From: Solenopsis invicta
Lineage: Eukaryota > Arthropoda > Insecta > Hymenoptera > Formicidae
Assembly (NCBI RefSeq): GCF_016802725.1
Contig: NC_052673.1
Coordinates: 8,071,037 to 8,135,036 of the forward strand
Direction: 5' to 3'
Length of the DNA: 64,000 nt
This document shows, piece after piece, positions 35,626-49,954 of this stretch (positions are counted from its first letter, which is position 1; each line of letters starts with the position of its first letter). The translations under genes and the position numbers were made by a program. Under the pieces are notes generated by a model. That model was not told the DNA's origin, searched no databases, and worked only from the letters and a program-made list of their open reading frames with translations.

Positions 35626-36308
35626 GGCTCCTAAGTACTCGCCGCGGCCATATTGAAGTCGTGACGTCAGAAGCGAGAAATTGCGTGAAATGGCACGTAA
35701 TTTTGTCCGACATGCCATTTGTAAATAAAGCCAATTTGGATAAAACAAACTAAGCAGATGACTTTAAAACACTTCTAAATATCGGTCACGACTATCCTTT
35801 TTCCGCCTAACAATCAGTAAATAGTTGTAAAAAGCATGTAAAGTGAAGCAATTGAAACAGGAAAACACATGGGCACATAATTTTGTTCGACGTGCCATTT
35901 CTAAATAATGCCAATTTGGATAAAACAGACTAATCAGATGGCTTTAAAACACTTCTAAATATCGGTCACGACTATCCTTTTTTCGCCTAGCAGTCAGTAA
36001 ATAGTCGTAAAAAGCACGTAAAGTGACGTCTATTCAGACAGGAAAACACACGGATAGCTATTAAAAGGAGTGAAAAATGTACTTTTATGTATAAAATTCA
36101 AAGAAACTTTACTCGCGGTCCATTTTTACGAATTTGGTAAATACGAGACAAGTCATGTTTTTACAATGAAACACATAATAACAAAATGACATGCACGATA
36201 ACATTTCATCGTCAATCTGTCACGTTTCACGTGTATTAGTTCTAATTTTGTCCGCGACGAAATGTCGCTACCGTCAACGCGGAGTTCTCGGCTGAGGAGT
36301 CAGGAGCC
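35626..36308. mobile_element. TTAA-flanked MITE family C, intact copy (683 bases)
   Basis: Begins ggctcctaagtactcgccg and ends cggctgaggagtcaggagcc. Perfect TTAA on both sides (35622-35625 and 36309-36312). An internal block of about 180 bases occurs twice in tandem (from about 35715 and 35893), which explains the extra length over the copy at 5438. No open frame. Confidence 0.85.
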
Positions 36309-36461
36309 TTAAAAGTGTTTTGTCCTCAAAATTAGTTTGATATTATTATATATCTATGACAAAATTAATTTAAAAACTTATTCTCTGCAGAAAAATTCAG
36401 CATGACAACTTTAGCGTAAACTCTATTTAAAAATGTAATGCTTATTTATTAAGATATATTT

Positions 36462-36592
36462 TCGTTACACGTTTAACGCTACATGAGAGAAAGAGATCAT
36501 AAGAGATCATTTGATAATAATTCTATTAAAATGTTTTTTTTTTATGTTATTGTAGTAAATGAAAGTTATGTTTAGCGTTAAACGCGCAACGA
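36462..36592. mobile_element. Small MITE (131 bases)
   Basis: tcgttacacgtttaacgcta and the right end tagcgttaaacgcgcaacga are inverted copies. Confidence 0.6.
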
Positions 36593-37299
36593 ATTATATG
36601 GATGTAAAGATGTGATCTTCCCGATAAATTTAATGATTTAGCGATTTCTAGTTGAACAATATGAAAAATGGGACGTCGCATAGCTTCTTTTTTTTAATAA
36701 GGCTTATTGGTCCGGTTTTAGTATTATATAGGGGCAGTAGTAATATATAGTAGAATTAGTTTAGATTCCTCAAAACCATGGATTCCGGTATTCCCTATAT
36801 AAATCTGTTGTGAGACGATTTTATTGTGTCATTAATGCACTTTATATGATCTTAATTTACTTTCGTATCTATTTTCTCTTATTTACGGGACTTTAAAAAT
36901 TATCAATCAATAAAAACTTCAAACCACACGTTTTTAAGAAACACGCACTTCAAACGGCTTTTGCTTAATTAAAAGCTTGTTTTTATAGTTATTTAAAGTA
37001 TTGTAAGATTAGATATATATATGTATATGTTTAACGCGTATATATAAGCAAACAAGCATTCTCCAAAACATCTCTTATTTATGTCAAAGAATTAATTTTG
37101 TTTCTGAAATGTCATTTTTCAAGTTGTTCTTAGGAATAACATTTTCTCTTCGACATTCTTATTTCTTCACGGTTCTTGTTATTTCACATTATATTAATTT
37201 GTAATTATGGGAGACAGATTGTGCACTCTTAATTCCCACTCTTTCTTTGCTCCTGAGTATAATCGCATATCGCTATGCTAAATCTTATCTTTAAAACAA

Positions 37300-40200
37300 T
37301 CAAAATGTTACGTTGGCTACGATGAAAGGCATCACCGTTGCAAATAGAAGTCCCGTGAAAATTCCCGTAATCAAAGACGCTGCGCCAAACATGCCGGCTG
37401 TTGAGGCGTATTGTGAATCCACCATTCTAAATGTAAAAATATTTATCAATATATATGACATTGTAGATATTATATTAATTTCTTTTATATATTTTACCAT
37501 ATTTTTTAGTTGTCCCTCTTTCATTAATCGTGCTTACCTAGGGCAATACATCATCGATAGTGATGACAGATAGCCGCTACTAAGGCCCATAGTAATAGCA
37601 ATGATCCAGAACACCCAATCATTCTTGATAAGAATCGGTAGTATTCTATCCGTGTCATCTGGCTGATAGTTGCAAAGCAAGAACAACGGTATGTAAGCAA
37701 GTCGCAAAATCACTGGAATCACCAGATACTTTTTGCTCGGCTGTAAAAAAATTAATGATTGTCAATAAAGAAATAGAATTATACAATATATATCAAAGAT
37801 ATTTAACAAACAACATTTTGTAGTATAAGTGTAGTAAAATATAGTATATGAAATATAAATATATAAAGCTATAATATATAAAATTAGAGTCAACGTACCC
37901 ATTGAACCAATGACGCAATCAAGCTTCCCAGCATGGCAGTGATATTAAATGTTAAAAAGCACATAACACTGCTGTAATACTTAGATGGAATCACGAAATT
38001 TTCGTCCGAAGATTGTATATAGGATTGGACAGATGGGAAAAGTGCTAAAGTAACAAAGAAGATTAAAAATGTGTTGAAGCATTGTGGAAAACATGCCTTG
38101 AATACTGTCCAATAAGCTGGTCTATATTTTCCTCTTGAACTGTTCTCTAACTGTCTTTTATTCAGTTCCTTTTGATGAAGAAGTTCATGATATCGATAAA
38201 ATCTCTGCAATTCAATTTATTAACATTAATTAATTTTTGTATATAAAAAATTAATAAATTGCTATATTAATAAATGTATAGTTGATTAAGTTAAAATTTA
38301 ATTTTTAATAAATCTTACATTAATTGGAAGTGCAAAGTATGTGTCAAAACAAGCTAAAAGAATGAACAAAGCTGTGATGAAGTAATATATGGCGGCGGTG
38401 CGCGCATTTGGCGCCATTATTTGGGCCAGAAAGTTTATTACGGCTGCAAAAGTTCCACTGATATTCTGAAAATAACAGATTATAAATGTTTTTTACATTA
38501 TGCAATGATTCCTTATCAGGTGTTATTAAGAACATTTACCGTGCCTAAGACAACAGCGCCTGTGTATTTAATGGGTAATTTAGCTGCCATTCCAAATACT
38601 GAATTCTGATAAATGCCATTGGCAGCTGAAACGTAAATTTTTAATGTAATGCATGATTAAAAAATATATTAATGATATCTATTATTAATTACGCAGACAT
38701 ATCTTTATTTAATATACTAGACATAAAATTTTGTTTAATATAAATTATTATACATATAATAGCTTTAAATACTGATAAATTTTAATAATAAAATAGTTAC
38801 TTACTACTTAATATAACAACAGATACGATAGTAATCCAAAAGAATATTCCGGGCCAACCAGAACTGTCAGTCATCGCCAAAACGACAGTAAAGACAAATA
38901 TCAAGACCAAAACAAAAATACTCCATACTATACGCGTTGTTAAGTTGCCTCTGAAAAACAAAAAATCTCTTTAGTAAAGCATACTATTATTTAACAAATA
39001 ATATACAGGAATAACAACAAAATTTATATTTACAATCATATTTATCATAATATTATAATAAAAATGTATATAAATTAGGAAGATATTTTTATTATAAAAT
39101 ATATATCTTATATACATACCCAAACTGTATAAATATATTCAGCCAATTGAACAACAAATTCGGTACTTGAAATGCAAATCCCAAATACGGAAGGAAATTT
39201 GTATTATAGTTTGTAGCTATACCAGTGTATTCCTTAGACAATTTGTATTCGATAAAATACTGTAAATATAACACCGTTTTATAAAAATAGCGTAATTTTA
39301 ATTATTGTATTATTATTATTACATTTGGCTTAGGGCTTTGATGGGGGAGATGTCAAATGAGGACCTGACCTAGAGCATAAGATCTTTGAACAAAAAAGAC
39401 GCCAGGCTAGCAGTGTAGATACTGACTAGCAATGGTGCCCTTAATTACCACATGTACAGGTTGGGGTGGAATGATAGGATGACCGACTGTAGGGTATGAG
39501 GAGAGGAGGAGAAAATAAATCTTTGTGTACTTGGCACCTGCCCGATGCTGAGCTGAGAGTAGGGACGCTGGGTTTGGTCTTTCTCGTGCAGTCTTTCAGA
39601 GCAGTTAAGCAAGCTACTGGTAAGGGACCCGATTCTCTTCTGAAGGAGAGCTTTCGTAGGTGATGGGGAGGGAGGGAGCACAATGGACGACAGTTTGGGT
39701 ATCGAATCATTAATAATGAGAACCGCCCCCTTTTATTTACAATAATAAATAATAATACGCTTTACTTACATTTTTAGCTGTTATAAACATGTTCCATGGT
39801 ATCAAGGCACCAATTCCATGAAGTATCAATATGAAAAATACTAAATTTAATCTGAAACAAAAAAACAAAATATAATTTTATCTAAATCTACAATATTTTT
39901 ATGATTATCAACATAATTTTTCGTTATTCTAGCAATATAAATTTTATATGCAATTTCATATAAACAAATAATTTTATTAAATAAAAGTTAATAAACATAT
40001 AATTGTACCTATCTCTAGGAGGATTTAATTCAAGATCTGCTTGATCCATTGTAACACCCTTGAAATTCAATTCGTCGTCGGGTCTACCTGTACCTTCCCA
40101 TCCTGGTGAAAGACGTACAGGTTCTGAACCTTAAATTCAAATTAATTCGTTAATTTTATAAAAAAGTATTAATTTTTTAATTATAAATTATATATTATTT

Positions 40201-40307
40201 ATTATATCTCGTTGTCAATATTACTATTATTAGTATTATATATGTATATATGTATGTGTGTGTGTGTGTGTACACACGCACGCACACACACACACACACA
40301 CATACAG

Positions 40308-40360
<53 letters not shown>

Positions 40361-42962
40361 GACATATATATATATATATATATATGCATACAGGGTGTTC
40401 ATTAATGATTGCACCCATTTTTTATCATAGGAGCATGATTTACCGACGGATATGTATTTCTAACATATTATATTAGAAATAATAAATGCGTGCTCTTATG
40501 GTAAAACGTGGGGACAACCATTAATGAACACTTTGTATATCAATTATAAATTAAAAACATAGCCATTATTAAGTAAAAATGTCATTAACACGTTAACTAT
40601 CGACTAAAATAAATCGATTATTTCATAGCGCCGCAAATGTAATTCTTTTAGCGTATTCGATTTGTTAATTCAATTCGACTCCGAGTTAATGGTCGGTTTT
40701 TTTTCTTTTTTTTTTAGTTACAAGAGAAGAGATAAATTGTGTAAAAAATGCAGCTGAAAAGAACAGACCATTGCTGATTCGACTCAGAGTCGAGTCGAAT
40801 CAGCAAATAATACGCTTTTGTTGCTTTTGATATCACTGTGAAAAATTTATCATTGTTTCATAAGATTTGTCATTACTTTAGTTTTAATTTGATTTATAGC
40901 TAATAAAACTTTTAATAAAAATGTTTTGTTATATTAATAATTACGATAATACAATAGTACAACAAAATATTGCTGGCAAAATTGAGCGTGAGCTCATATA
41001 ACTCAAGTGCGATTCTACCCGAAATCCATATGCTAACTCGATGTGAGAGTCAATATATTAATATTAAATTAAAATAAGAATTTTTCTGTGTAAATTAAAG
41101 TCTCTTCCTCAAATTTTTAGATTTAAGAAATTAATTATATATCTAAGATAGTATAATACAATTCATTCTCTTCAATTATTTTTCTTGAATTTATGAAACT
41201 AACAATATCTTAACAATACTACATGTATTAATTAAAAAAATATATGGTAAATTAATTTAAGTTCTGATTTTAATCATAAAGATTTAAAAAGAGAATTCTA
41301 ATAAAATAATTTGTTTAATCTCAAAATATTCAAATTAATAGTACAGTTCTTAAGTATAAAAAAAAGGTAAAAATTGATATTTTAATATGCAATTAAAACA
41401 TCAAGAAAGAAAAAAAGATCGAGTAAGAAAGAATGGAGATAACTGACTACAACAAAAAGATAATTGTGTGCAGTCGCTATAATGAAATGTCGCAATCAAT
41501 TGAGTCATTAAAATCAATTGATGCAGTTTGAGAACACAACACACATACATATATAAAATATTAGTAACAATTTGTACAAAAAGATAATGAAAATAATAAA
41601 AAATTATATTAGTAATACAGTAATTAATTGTTAATTATTAACAAGCAAAAAAAGTGCTAATAAGATATGTAAACAGAATTTGTGGAGGGAAAAAAAAAAG
41701 ATACGTTATACTCTAAATTAGCACAATCTTGTACAGAGCTAGTATTAGTAAAATAGCTAATGTCTGTTGTATAATATAATGAGTGTCCCATTTTAATGGA
41801 AACAATGAAATATTTTGAACAATGTGGAAGATGCAACAAAATGTTTCAGATAAAAGTTGTATAATCTAAAGAGGGACAAACAATGGCAAAGTTAATTTTA
41901 GAAAAAAAAAATCAATTTTTCAAAGTTATATGAAGATTACTGTTTAAGTAAAATTATAATTTTTTTACATAATATTCCTCTGACCATTTTACTACATGTA
42001 AAAAGATTAAAATTGAATAGTCAAAAAATCAATAATTTACGTGAAATTTTATACTTTATTCTGGAATATTTCAAAATAATGTATAAAAAATCTTGTACAT
42101 TATTCAATTTACGGCAATTGTACTTTAATAGTTTTATGCACAAAATAATGAATTAAATCAATTGTCATAAAAAAACATGTTGCTTTTAAAGAATATTTCA
42201 TTATTTCCAGTAAAATGGAACACCCAGTTTACAAACATAACTATAAAATACATAAATATCTTAATGAGCTAATGCATAATAAATGTTATCAATAAGTAAT
42301 AGTAAACACTTCTTTTATCTATATGTTCTTATATATATTTTTTATGTAAAAAAATTTAATTATATAATGAGGAATGTATTATACAAATATAAAAAAATAT
42401 GTCTTATGTTAATTATATATGAGAAAAGAATTGTGAAATACCTTCTACAACCATTAGCACTTTGTCCTAGCACTTAATTATTTAAATGAGATATTAGCAA
42501 GATGAACAATAAAGAAAATGACATTGCACAGTGGATTATAATTATGAATGTTTTTTTTTACTGATGGCTGTAAAAATAAGAAACACTGCTTTAAGTCTTG
42601 TGCTTCTGACTGAGCGACTACAGGAAAGACTCTCAAATTCATTTAGCTAAATCAGCATGTCACATCAGCAAAATGAGACTTTGCATGCACAAGAAAATAT
42701 GATTCTTTTTAAAACTATAATAAAATATATTGTTATACTGTTATTATTGCTTGTATTTTTCATAATTAAGAATAATATAAGATTATTAATGTAACAATCA
42801 ATTAATTTTAAAATACAATAGGTAATTAACAATACAGAAAAAGTGATAATTTGATTTAAAAAAATTATATTCAGAGATATAAACACAAAAGATAAATAAA
42901 AAAATATAAATAATTAAGTATATATATATATCTTAATTATATGCTCTTATTTATCTCATTAT

Positions 42963-43000
<38 letters not shown>

Positions 43001-44796
43001 GTATTTATTTCTAACACTTCTAATAAATTCCAAACAATGTAACGAATAAATACACAAATATAATAAAATTGTAGATAAACACAGACTATTTTATAACTTC
43101 CACATTATTTTATAATTTTTTAATAACATTTACAATAAATATAAAATTGAATTTCTTTTTATGTTTAGTTGGAATAAAGTTTCTAAAATGACTCATAAAC
43201 AATAATATTGTACAATAATATTGTATAATTGAGTTGTAAGTCTCTTTTATGCTGGAAAATGCATGCTTATTACTTGTTATCTTAATTGCTTTGTAACAGA
43301 TAACCATAAGTATACTTAATGCAGTTTCTAAAGATGCTCAATAATATTGTATAATTAAATTGTATGTAGGTTTATATATTTATCTACATACTTTTTACAT
43401 ATTTACATATTTATATATCTTTAATTGTTTGTAATTAAAAATATATAAATATACACTAGATAAAAAAATATATATATAGTATACAATAAAATTGTATAAT
43501 ATTATTAAGTAAATGTCGCTTTAGAAGTTTTATTTAAACAAACGTAAACAAAAAATTGGTTTTTTAAATCAATTATCATAAATGTTATTAAGAAATAATT
43601 ATAAAATAATTCAGAAATTATAAAATATTCTATATATTAATCTACAATTTTATTATATATAACATATTTTTAATTGTTTGCAATTTATAAGCAGCTCCTA
43701 AACAATTCTACAGTACAATATTATTGAGCAACTAGGAGTTGCTTATTAATTGCAATTAAACATATATAAAGAATAAATATGTAAATATAAATTTATTTGT
43801 TACAAAGCAATTAAAATAGTAAGTAATAATATGCATTCCAACACATATGTATACTTCTATACAAGAAACTCTTATCTTCAAAATATCTTATCACTCTTCA
43901 GCTGCACTATTATAAAGATAAGAATGACATTTCAGAAAAGCTGTCCTGAGAGTTTAAGACAATGTATACATTTTCATGAAAATTTTCAAAATTTAAAATA
44001 AATAATTAAATTTGTTAAAAATAAATCAATTTGAGTGCATTAAAATCAATGTTTTACTATAATTAATAATTACACAAATTTATGCTTGTGGATGTTGATT
44101 TAGCGTTAAAGATTATAAGAACCATTCCTTTTTCCAAATTGTAAACTTTTGTATTTTTGTGTTATCAATTATACAAAATATAATTCATAAAATACTAAAA
44201 TTAATCTAAATATGTATGAATGTTGATACAATCATGAAGCAAAAATTATAATTTTATTTTACAAATTATATTTTAAATTAATTTAAAATAAATAAAATTT
44301 CTTACTAAGATTAATTTAAAATCAATTAAACTTCACTAAATTATCTTAAATGAATCGTACTATATGTCACATAAAAATTGAATATATAAATTATTAATTT
44401 TAATCAATTCAATCCATTCAGCTTTTGCATAATATAACATTTTTATTATTAGATAAAAATTATTAAGATATATTTTGTATGTATCAACCCAGCAAACTAC
44501 GAACCAATGTTAAACCAACAAATACTTCACTGTCAATGCCAAGGATGCTAAGTCCACAGACTGAAAGCTTCCTCTACAGACTGGTTTGGGCAGCTGTACA
44601 GTGGGAAAATAAAACCACAAGAAAGCCATTCCAAGAAAACCACTGCATTCCCCTGTAGCCATGACGGACGCGATAGACTGCGTACCACGGCCCCATTACC
44701 TTTCGAAGGTATGATGCGGGTCCCATTGGAATCCTTCAGAAGAGTCTGCTCCTCAGGCCCCGCGCCAAATTCCTTCTTTGTGTAAGTGCCCGCCAT
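37300..44796 (-). CDS. Equilibrative nucleoside transporter (SLC29 family)
   Basis: This membrane protein moves nucleosides down their gradient across the plasma or endolysosomal membrane. Ten coding exons on the minus strand: 44796-44700, 40129-40009, 39851-39770, 39259-39120, 38950-38805, 38625-38540, 38465-38319, 38204-37899, 37740-37538, 37426-37300; 484 aa. Diagnostic SLC29 blocks: GIGALIPWNMFITAKNYF in the first membrane span, NGIYQNSVFGMAAKLP with KYTGAVVLGTN, and the C-terminal YASTAGMFGAASLITGIFTG. A hydrophilic cytosolic N-terminus (residues 1-74) precedes the first span, and a basic loop (RFYRYHELLHQKELNKRQ) sits in the middle, as in ENT1-type proteins. The first exon was linked across a 4.6 kb intron because its donor (TCGAAAG|gtaatg) and the next acceptor join in phase. 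Which insect paralogue (Ent1, Ent2 or Ent3) is not decided. Confidence 0.94.
39324..39732. other. Unidentified GC-richer insertion in transporter intron 3
   Basis: About 400 bases of clearly higher GC between AT-rich edges inside a 510-base intron, beginning ggcttagggctttgatgg. No tRNA boxes, element ends or reading frame could be matched with confidence. A SINE or the 3' end of a retroelement are possible. Confidence 0.35.
40254..40386. repeat. Microsatellite: TG/CA and AT runs
   Basis: Tandem dinucleotides interrupted by a few bases, in transporter intron 1 just before a mariner-like MITE. Confidence 0.95.
40391..40536. mobile_element. Mariner-like MITE (146 bases), CAGGGTGTTC ends
   Basis: cagggtgttcattaatgatt is mirrored on the right by aaccattaatgaacactttg. 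TA borders both sides, as expected for the Tc1/mariner type. Confidence 0.75.
40650..40816. mobile_element. MITE (167 bases)
   Basis: Inverted ends of about 37 bases: agcgtattcgatttgttaat at left, and at right the inverse of agcgtattatttgctgattc. Confidence 0.7.
41781..42224. mobile_element. Mariner-like MITE (444 bases) in transporter intron 1
   Basis: Left gagtgtcccattttaatgga and right tccagtaaaatggaacaccc are inverted over about 34 bases. The interior block tgtttcagataaaagttgta is shared with the element at 49280. Confidence 0.7.
42225..44699. other. Transporter intron 1, remainder
   Basis: AT-rich intron sequence with a TG run at 42968-42997 and several short local inverted repeats around ataatattgta (43200-43740). 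No coding frame supported. Confidence 0.45.
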
Positions 44797-45549
44797 TTTT
44801 CTTCTTTTGTTGATTTCTTTTCCGTTACAAAAGAGAGAAAAAGAGAATTCTTCAAACACTATTGACTTCAACGATGACTTCAGTAATAACTGCGACGACT
44901 TTAGTGTATCTCTCGACGACCGGTCCAGAAAGAGTGTAAGTTCACCGACACTTTCTGCACTCTACTGTCCAATTTTGTCCTTGCCTGGAAAACAATATTT
45001 ATTTTGATTGTGGTGTGTATTCGTGACATACTTATTTTTCATAAAATTATTAAAATTTATTGTTATCGCGAAAGTGTCAAAATTCAAAAAATTCTTAAAC
45101 CATAAAAACTTACATTTAAATAATAAAGAATGTGAGATTTGTGTGACTTTCTTATAATCTAAATATTATTGTAAAAATTAACACGGAGTTAAAATATAAA
45201 AATGACCTCAACAGTAAATCTAAACATCTAAATTTAAATAAGTATTTAATGATTTTAAATAAATTGTAAATATTAACATAAATATTTTGCATAAATCTTA
45301 TTTGACTATTAGTTTGATAAATGAGTCTGAATACACTGAGCGTAATATTTCTAAAGATTAAAGAATAAAAATTAACAGTAAACATTTTTATAATTTGCAA
45401 ATTAATCGTCAAATAAAGGATATCTTCCCTTTTTATACAATGTGACCTAGATATTCAATGTCGCATCCAATCGAGAGATTGGATGTGCCTCGTGGTAATA
45501 TTTTTGATATAGGTCAAGCAGACAAAATATTAATGCGAGCGTGAGAAAT

Positions 45550-46450
45550 ATATATTCTCTTCAACTAATCTAGATTTCGTCGATAAATCGAAAGATCAGA
45601 CGTATCTCGTGCGTGTCTCGCGTGAACGGCAGGTTCAAAAGGGAAGTGTAAGCGAGTGCAGCCGAGAGGAAAGAGACAGACCTTGCGCCGGGTAACCCTT
45701 TTTTGCGTTGCTCGTCTCGAGCTCGACTACTGAAGAGCGATTCGCGAGGCTTATTGCTGGCGATTGACGTTAATGGACCGCTCGGAGGGTGGGTGCGTGG
45801 CGAAAAAAAGAACGTGCCAGTGTCCATCGGCCGACGGCTCGGTGCGTTTTGTTTGCTCCTGTCTCGCACTTCGCGAGAGGAGCGGAAAAGAGAAGAGGAA
45901 AAAGGGGTGTAGTCAGCGACGGAGTCGAGATGAGATCGTTCGAGATACGGTGAGCACTGCGGGACGGCGGCACGCGAGCGGTCGTACCATGATGTTTCCG
46001 TACTGCACGGCACTCGGCTAGGTTAGGTCGCGAGGGTTACGAGTTCATCTAGATATGCCGCCTGAGGCGGTGCGGCGTGCCGCCGAGTAACGCCGAGCAG
46101 CGTCGAGGGCGGCCGAATGTGGCCGAATGCTCACGAGGTGCGACGTTCGAAAAGGAGGCGTAAAAATAGCGCGCGCGATGACCGTCGGTCCGTTCGTTTC
46201 GAACGCGATGCGACGTAAAAAGACGGAAACAGATACTCACGCTCGCGTTCCCGTGGTCACACGCTACAGCTGTCGATCGACGATTGCTCGTGCGAGAGAG
46301 CCGTCGCGGTTGATATTAATAAATCATGCGCGATAAATTACGCTCGGTGAAGCGTGACGGTCTCGCCTGTTTACGCCCACATCGCTGTTCCTATTGCGTT
46401 TTTCTCGTCTCTCGCGTCTTCTTTCCTCCCCGAAGTCCAATCTCTTATTC
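45550..46450. promoter_or_regulatory. CpG-rich island upstream of the nucleoside transporter
   Basis: A sharp block of high GC with many CG dinucleotides, between the transporter start (44796, minus) and the NDOR1 stop (47161, minus). Frames on both strands are open by composition only. The position fits a promoter or first non-coding exon of the transporter; the gap 44797-45550 is AT-rich and could then be a 5' UTR intron. Confidence 0.5.
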
Positions 46451-47160
46451 CGAATGCAGGAAGTATGACTAAAACGTATTAGTGGTCAGCATTGATAATT
46501 ATGAGCCTCTCCTGTCCTAAGCTTTGTTCAAACGGCTTGAAATGCAGCATAGATTTTGTACATAAGAGAAATCAACCAATCACACATCCAACATAGAGAT
46601 TCCAACAGCATATTGTTCGTTTGGAATTGGTAATTGGTCGATTTCTTTGCTCAAATGAGACTGTATGGATAGACCTAATAATTATATGTAAAACAACCTC
46701 GTGAAGATTTTTAAATGATCACGGTCAAATGACAAAGATGTAGCGATAAATAGCGCTATAAAAAATGTTATATAATTGCATCTAACGCGGGAGCAACAGC
46801 GCGTCTATTTCGAGCTATATTTAGAACTACATAATTGTATAAATATCAAGTCTTGGACAAAACTTTCTTAACGTAAGCTAAATTATTAAAGCAATCGCTT
46901 TAATAATTGATGAAATTGCAATTGTTAAGAAAATACCGCGCTAATAGTTAAGAAAATAAGAGTTATTATTATAATTAAAATGTAATAAAAAATAATTATA
47001 TATTAATATTTAAATATATATTGTTAAGCTTTTATATGCTTGTGTGTAAAACATAGATAATATATATTTTTATCACATACATAATTAAATATATATATCT
47101 CCTTTCATAACCTTTGCCTATTAAATATTTTTCTTAAATCTTGGTGACTTTTATGTTTTG
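46451..47160. other. No gene seen; NDOR1 3' flank
   Basis: AT-rich DNA between the CpG-rich island and the NDOR1 stop. Nothing recognisable. Confidence 0.4.
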
Positions 47161-49910
47161 TCAACCCCAAGTTTCCGTTTGATAGCGATTATTCTTTTCC
47201 AAATGCTTGATGAAAGTTTCTGCTTGTTCCTTCGTCATTTTACCAACTTCTTGTGCTAAACTGACAAATTCATCACGTACATTGTCTGGCATATTTTTAG
47301 AATTTCCCGCTAAATAAACATTCCCATCATTTTCTAATAACTTCCAACATAATTGCTTTTGTTGACGAATAAGATGTTGCACATATCTGAAAAAAACCAA
47401 AATATAATGAAAGTATATAATAGAAAAATAATAAAACTATAAAATTATAATTAAAAAATTAAGATTTTATTAATGGAGTATTTATAAAGTTTGTTTCCAT
47501 ATTTTCTATTTTGAAAATGGTTTAAAATTAATATGAAAAACTGTAAAATATCATTCAATCATTTCGAGAGGCTAACTCTATCCTTCCAACTCGCTTAAAA
47601 AAGTAGCTCCTTGAAGTGAGATGTATTTTATAGTTTTTTACAATTTTAAACTTTTTCAAAAATAGAGAGAGGAGAACAGATTTTACTCTATAAGAACACA
47701 ATATTCCTGAATATTATATGAATATTATTAAAAAATAAAATATTATTATGAATATTCCGAGATTATTACTTAATATTTTTTAATATCATGGAAAGATTCT
47801 ATTAATGTTACATGTCCACTTTACATAATATTCTTGGTGTATTACTGTAATATCTGGAATATTATAAAAATATATCAAACACTATAATCCAAAATATAGT
47901 TTTGAGATTTGGAAAAATTAACAATTCTTGAAATATATTATAAAATTATTAAAAATAAATGATATGTTTAAACTATTTTTTGTGATACATTTTATATACT
48001 CTATTTTTATACAAACTTCATTTTTCTTTAATAAAAATACATATTTATACATATGTAACAAGAAAGTAGTAGAATACCACTTTTATTTTTTTAAATAATT
48101 CAATAAATATTAATACAATTCTTATCAACATTAGTTTGTTACCTATAGAGATTAATCAATCTCTATCAATCACTCTTACAAGTTCATCGGATATATAGAA
48201 CGAACGTAATTCACAATTTATGTCTTTGTGAGATAGTAGGGGGTCGCGGATTACTAACAATGTAGTAAGAAGTACTTTTAATTATAAAAATTTACAAATT
48301 AAAAACCCTTTGTAGATCTTACATTAATAAGTAAAACGAAGTTTTATGAATATTTTATAAAATATATTTTATTTGAAAATTTTTTTTAATAAATCCTTTG
48401 ACTTAAAAAATAACTTTTTAATATAATTCCTTTTGTTGCTAGTAATCATGTAACGTCCACTACAAGGTTATAAAATCATTAACAGCGGTCTCACGCTCGT
48501 AATGCAAATAGCTCATCACCCTTCTTACATGATATAACTTTGTATGGTGAATTCATGCACACATTACAGCACGCATTAAATTCAATTGCATTATTTGAAA
48601 GCCACATTCAAGGCTTTCAAGCTTGATTAAAATTAAAAAATTAATACAATATAAATTCAAGGTCGCGAATTGTATGCAATAAGTAATAGAGACATAAATT
48701 TAAGGTCGCGAATTGTATACAATAAGTAATAGATATAAATTCAAGGTCACGAATTGTATACAATAAGTAAAATAGAGATAGGCTTAGATATTCACAGCAA
48801 GTTAGCATCGGTATTAGTGAATTTAATTTTCAATTTTAATTAAGTATGTTTCATTTTCGAAAGCTGAAACCGAACGTAACGGCGCGCAGTTCGATATGAA
48901 TTGAAACATGAAATATTATTTCAGCGCCAAGATCTTGCTATGCCCGTCTGGGTCTATATCTATTTTAATTTGTTAGAATCTAATGTACTTCTCAAAATTA
49001 CGTAAAGAGTATATAACTATAAAAATTAGTTATCTGCAAAAACTGAAATTCAGCTTTTATAAACCCACAGTAAATATTAATGATAAGTAACTATCCTATA
49101 ATATTTAAATGGACTGCAACGAAGTAATTTTAATGGTTGCTTTTAGAATTCAACGCGAATTATATACGAGGTATCATGGTATCTCATCATCCTACATGTA
49201 TTTCATAACCCCTGTTTTTTCTCTGTATATATCGTTTTGTATTATGTTTTATATATCATATTGTATATATACATATATACAGGGTGTAGAAAAAGTACCG
49301 GACCAGCGAAATATCTTGAAACCTAAGCATTTTAGAAAAGTGTTTCAGATAAAAGTTGTAGGATTTCAAAAGAGCTATTTACTGATCTTATCAGTTTGAC
49401 CTTAGATGGCGTCGCCAAGGTCATATCAAAATCACATTAACTTTTTTAAATGGAATATCCTATTTTTGATTTCAAAATCTAATAGCTGGTATCAAGAGCT
49501 CTTTCCAAAACACTACAAGTAAGTTTATTTTCGTTAAATATTTTCTGAGTTGTGAGGTTTGAAAGCTACAGTGTATTATAACTGTAAGCGTCATAATTAG
49601 GAAAGTACTTAATGAAAAATAACTTTTTTATAGTGTTTTGAAAAGTTCTCGAAATCGACTACAAGAAAATGCAATAAAAAGTATAGACTGTTAGGAAAGT
49701 ACCGATACCCCTTAATTAGGGGGAATTACCGATACTCTAACATTCTATATTTTTTATTAAAATCCAAGATCAAACTGATAAGATTAGATTAAATTGATTA
49801 GATTAGATTAAATAGATCTTTTGAAACCCTACAATTTTTATCTGAAATACTTTTTTCTAAAATGCTTAGCTTTCGAGATATTTCGCCGGTCTAGTGTTTT
49901 TTCGACACCC

Positions 49911-49954
<44 letters not shown>

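Noticed and set aside
40195..40476. Open frames encoding Cys-Val or Thr-His repeats
   Set aside because: Direct translation of a dinucleotide microsatellite.
45570..46336. Open frames of up to 147 codons in the CpG-rich island
   Set aside because: Stops are scarce because GC is high; no domain, and frames on opposite strands overlap fully.
48651..48777. CRISPR-like spaced repeats
   Set aside because: Three contiguous units without spacers in an intron of a eukaryotic gene; an ordinary tandem repeat.
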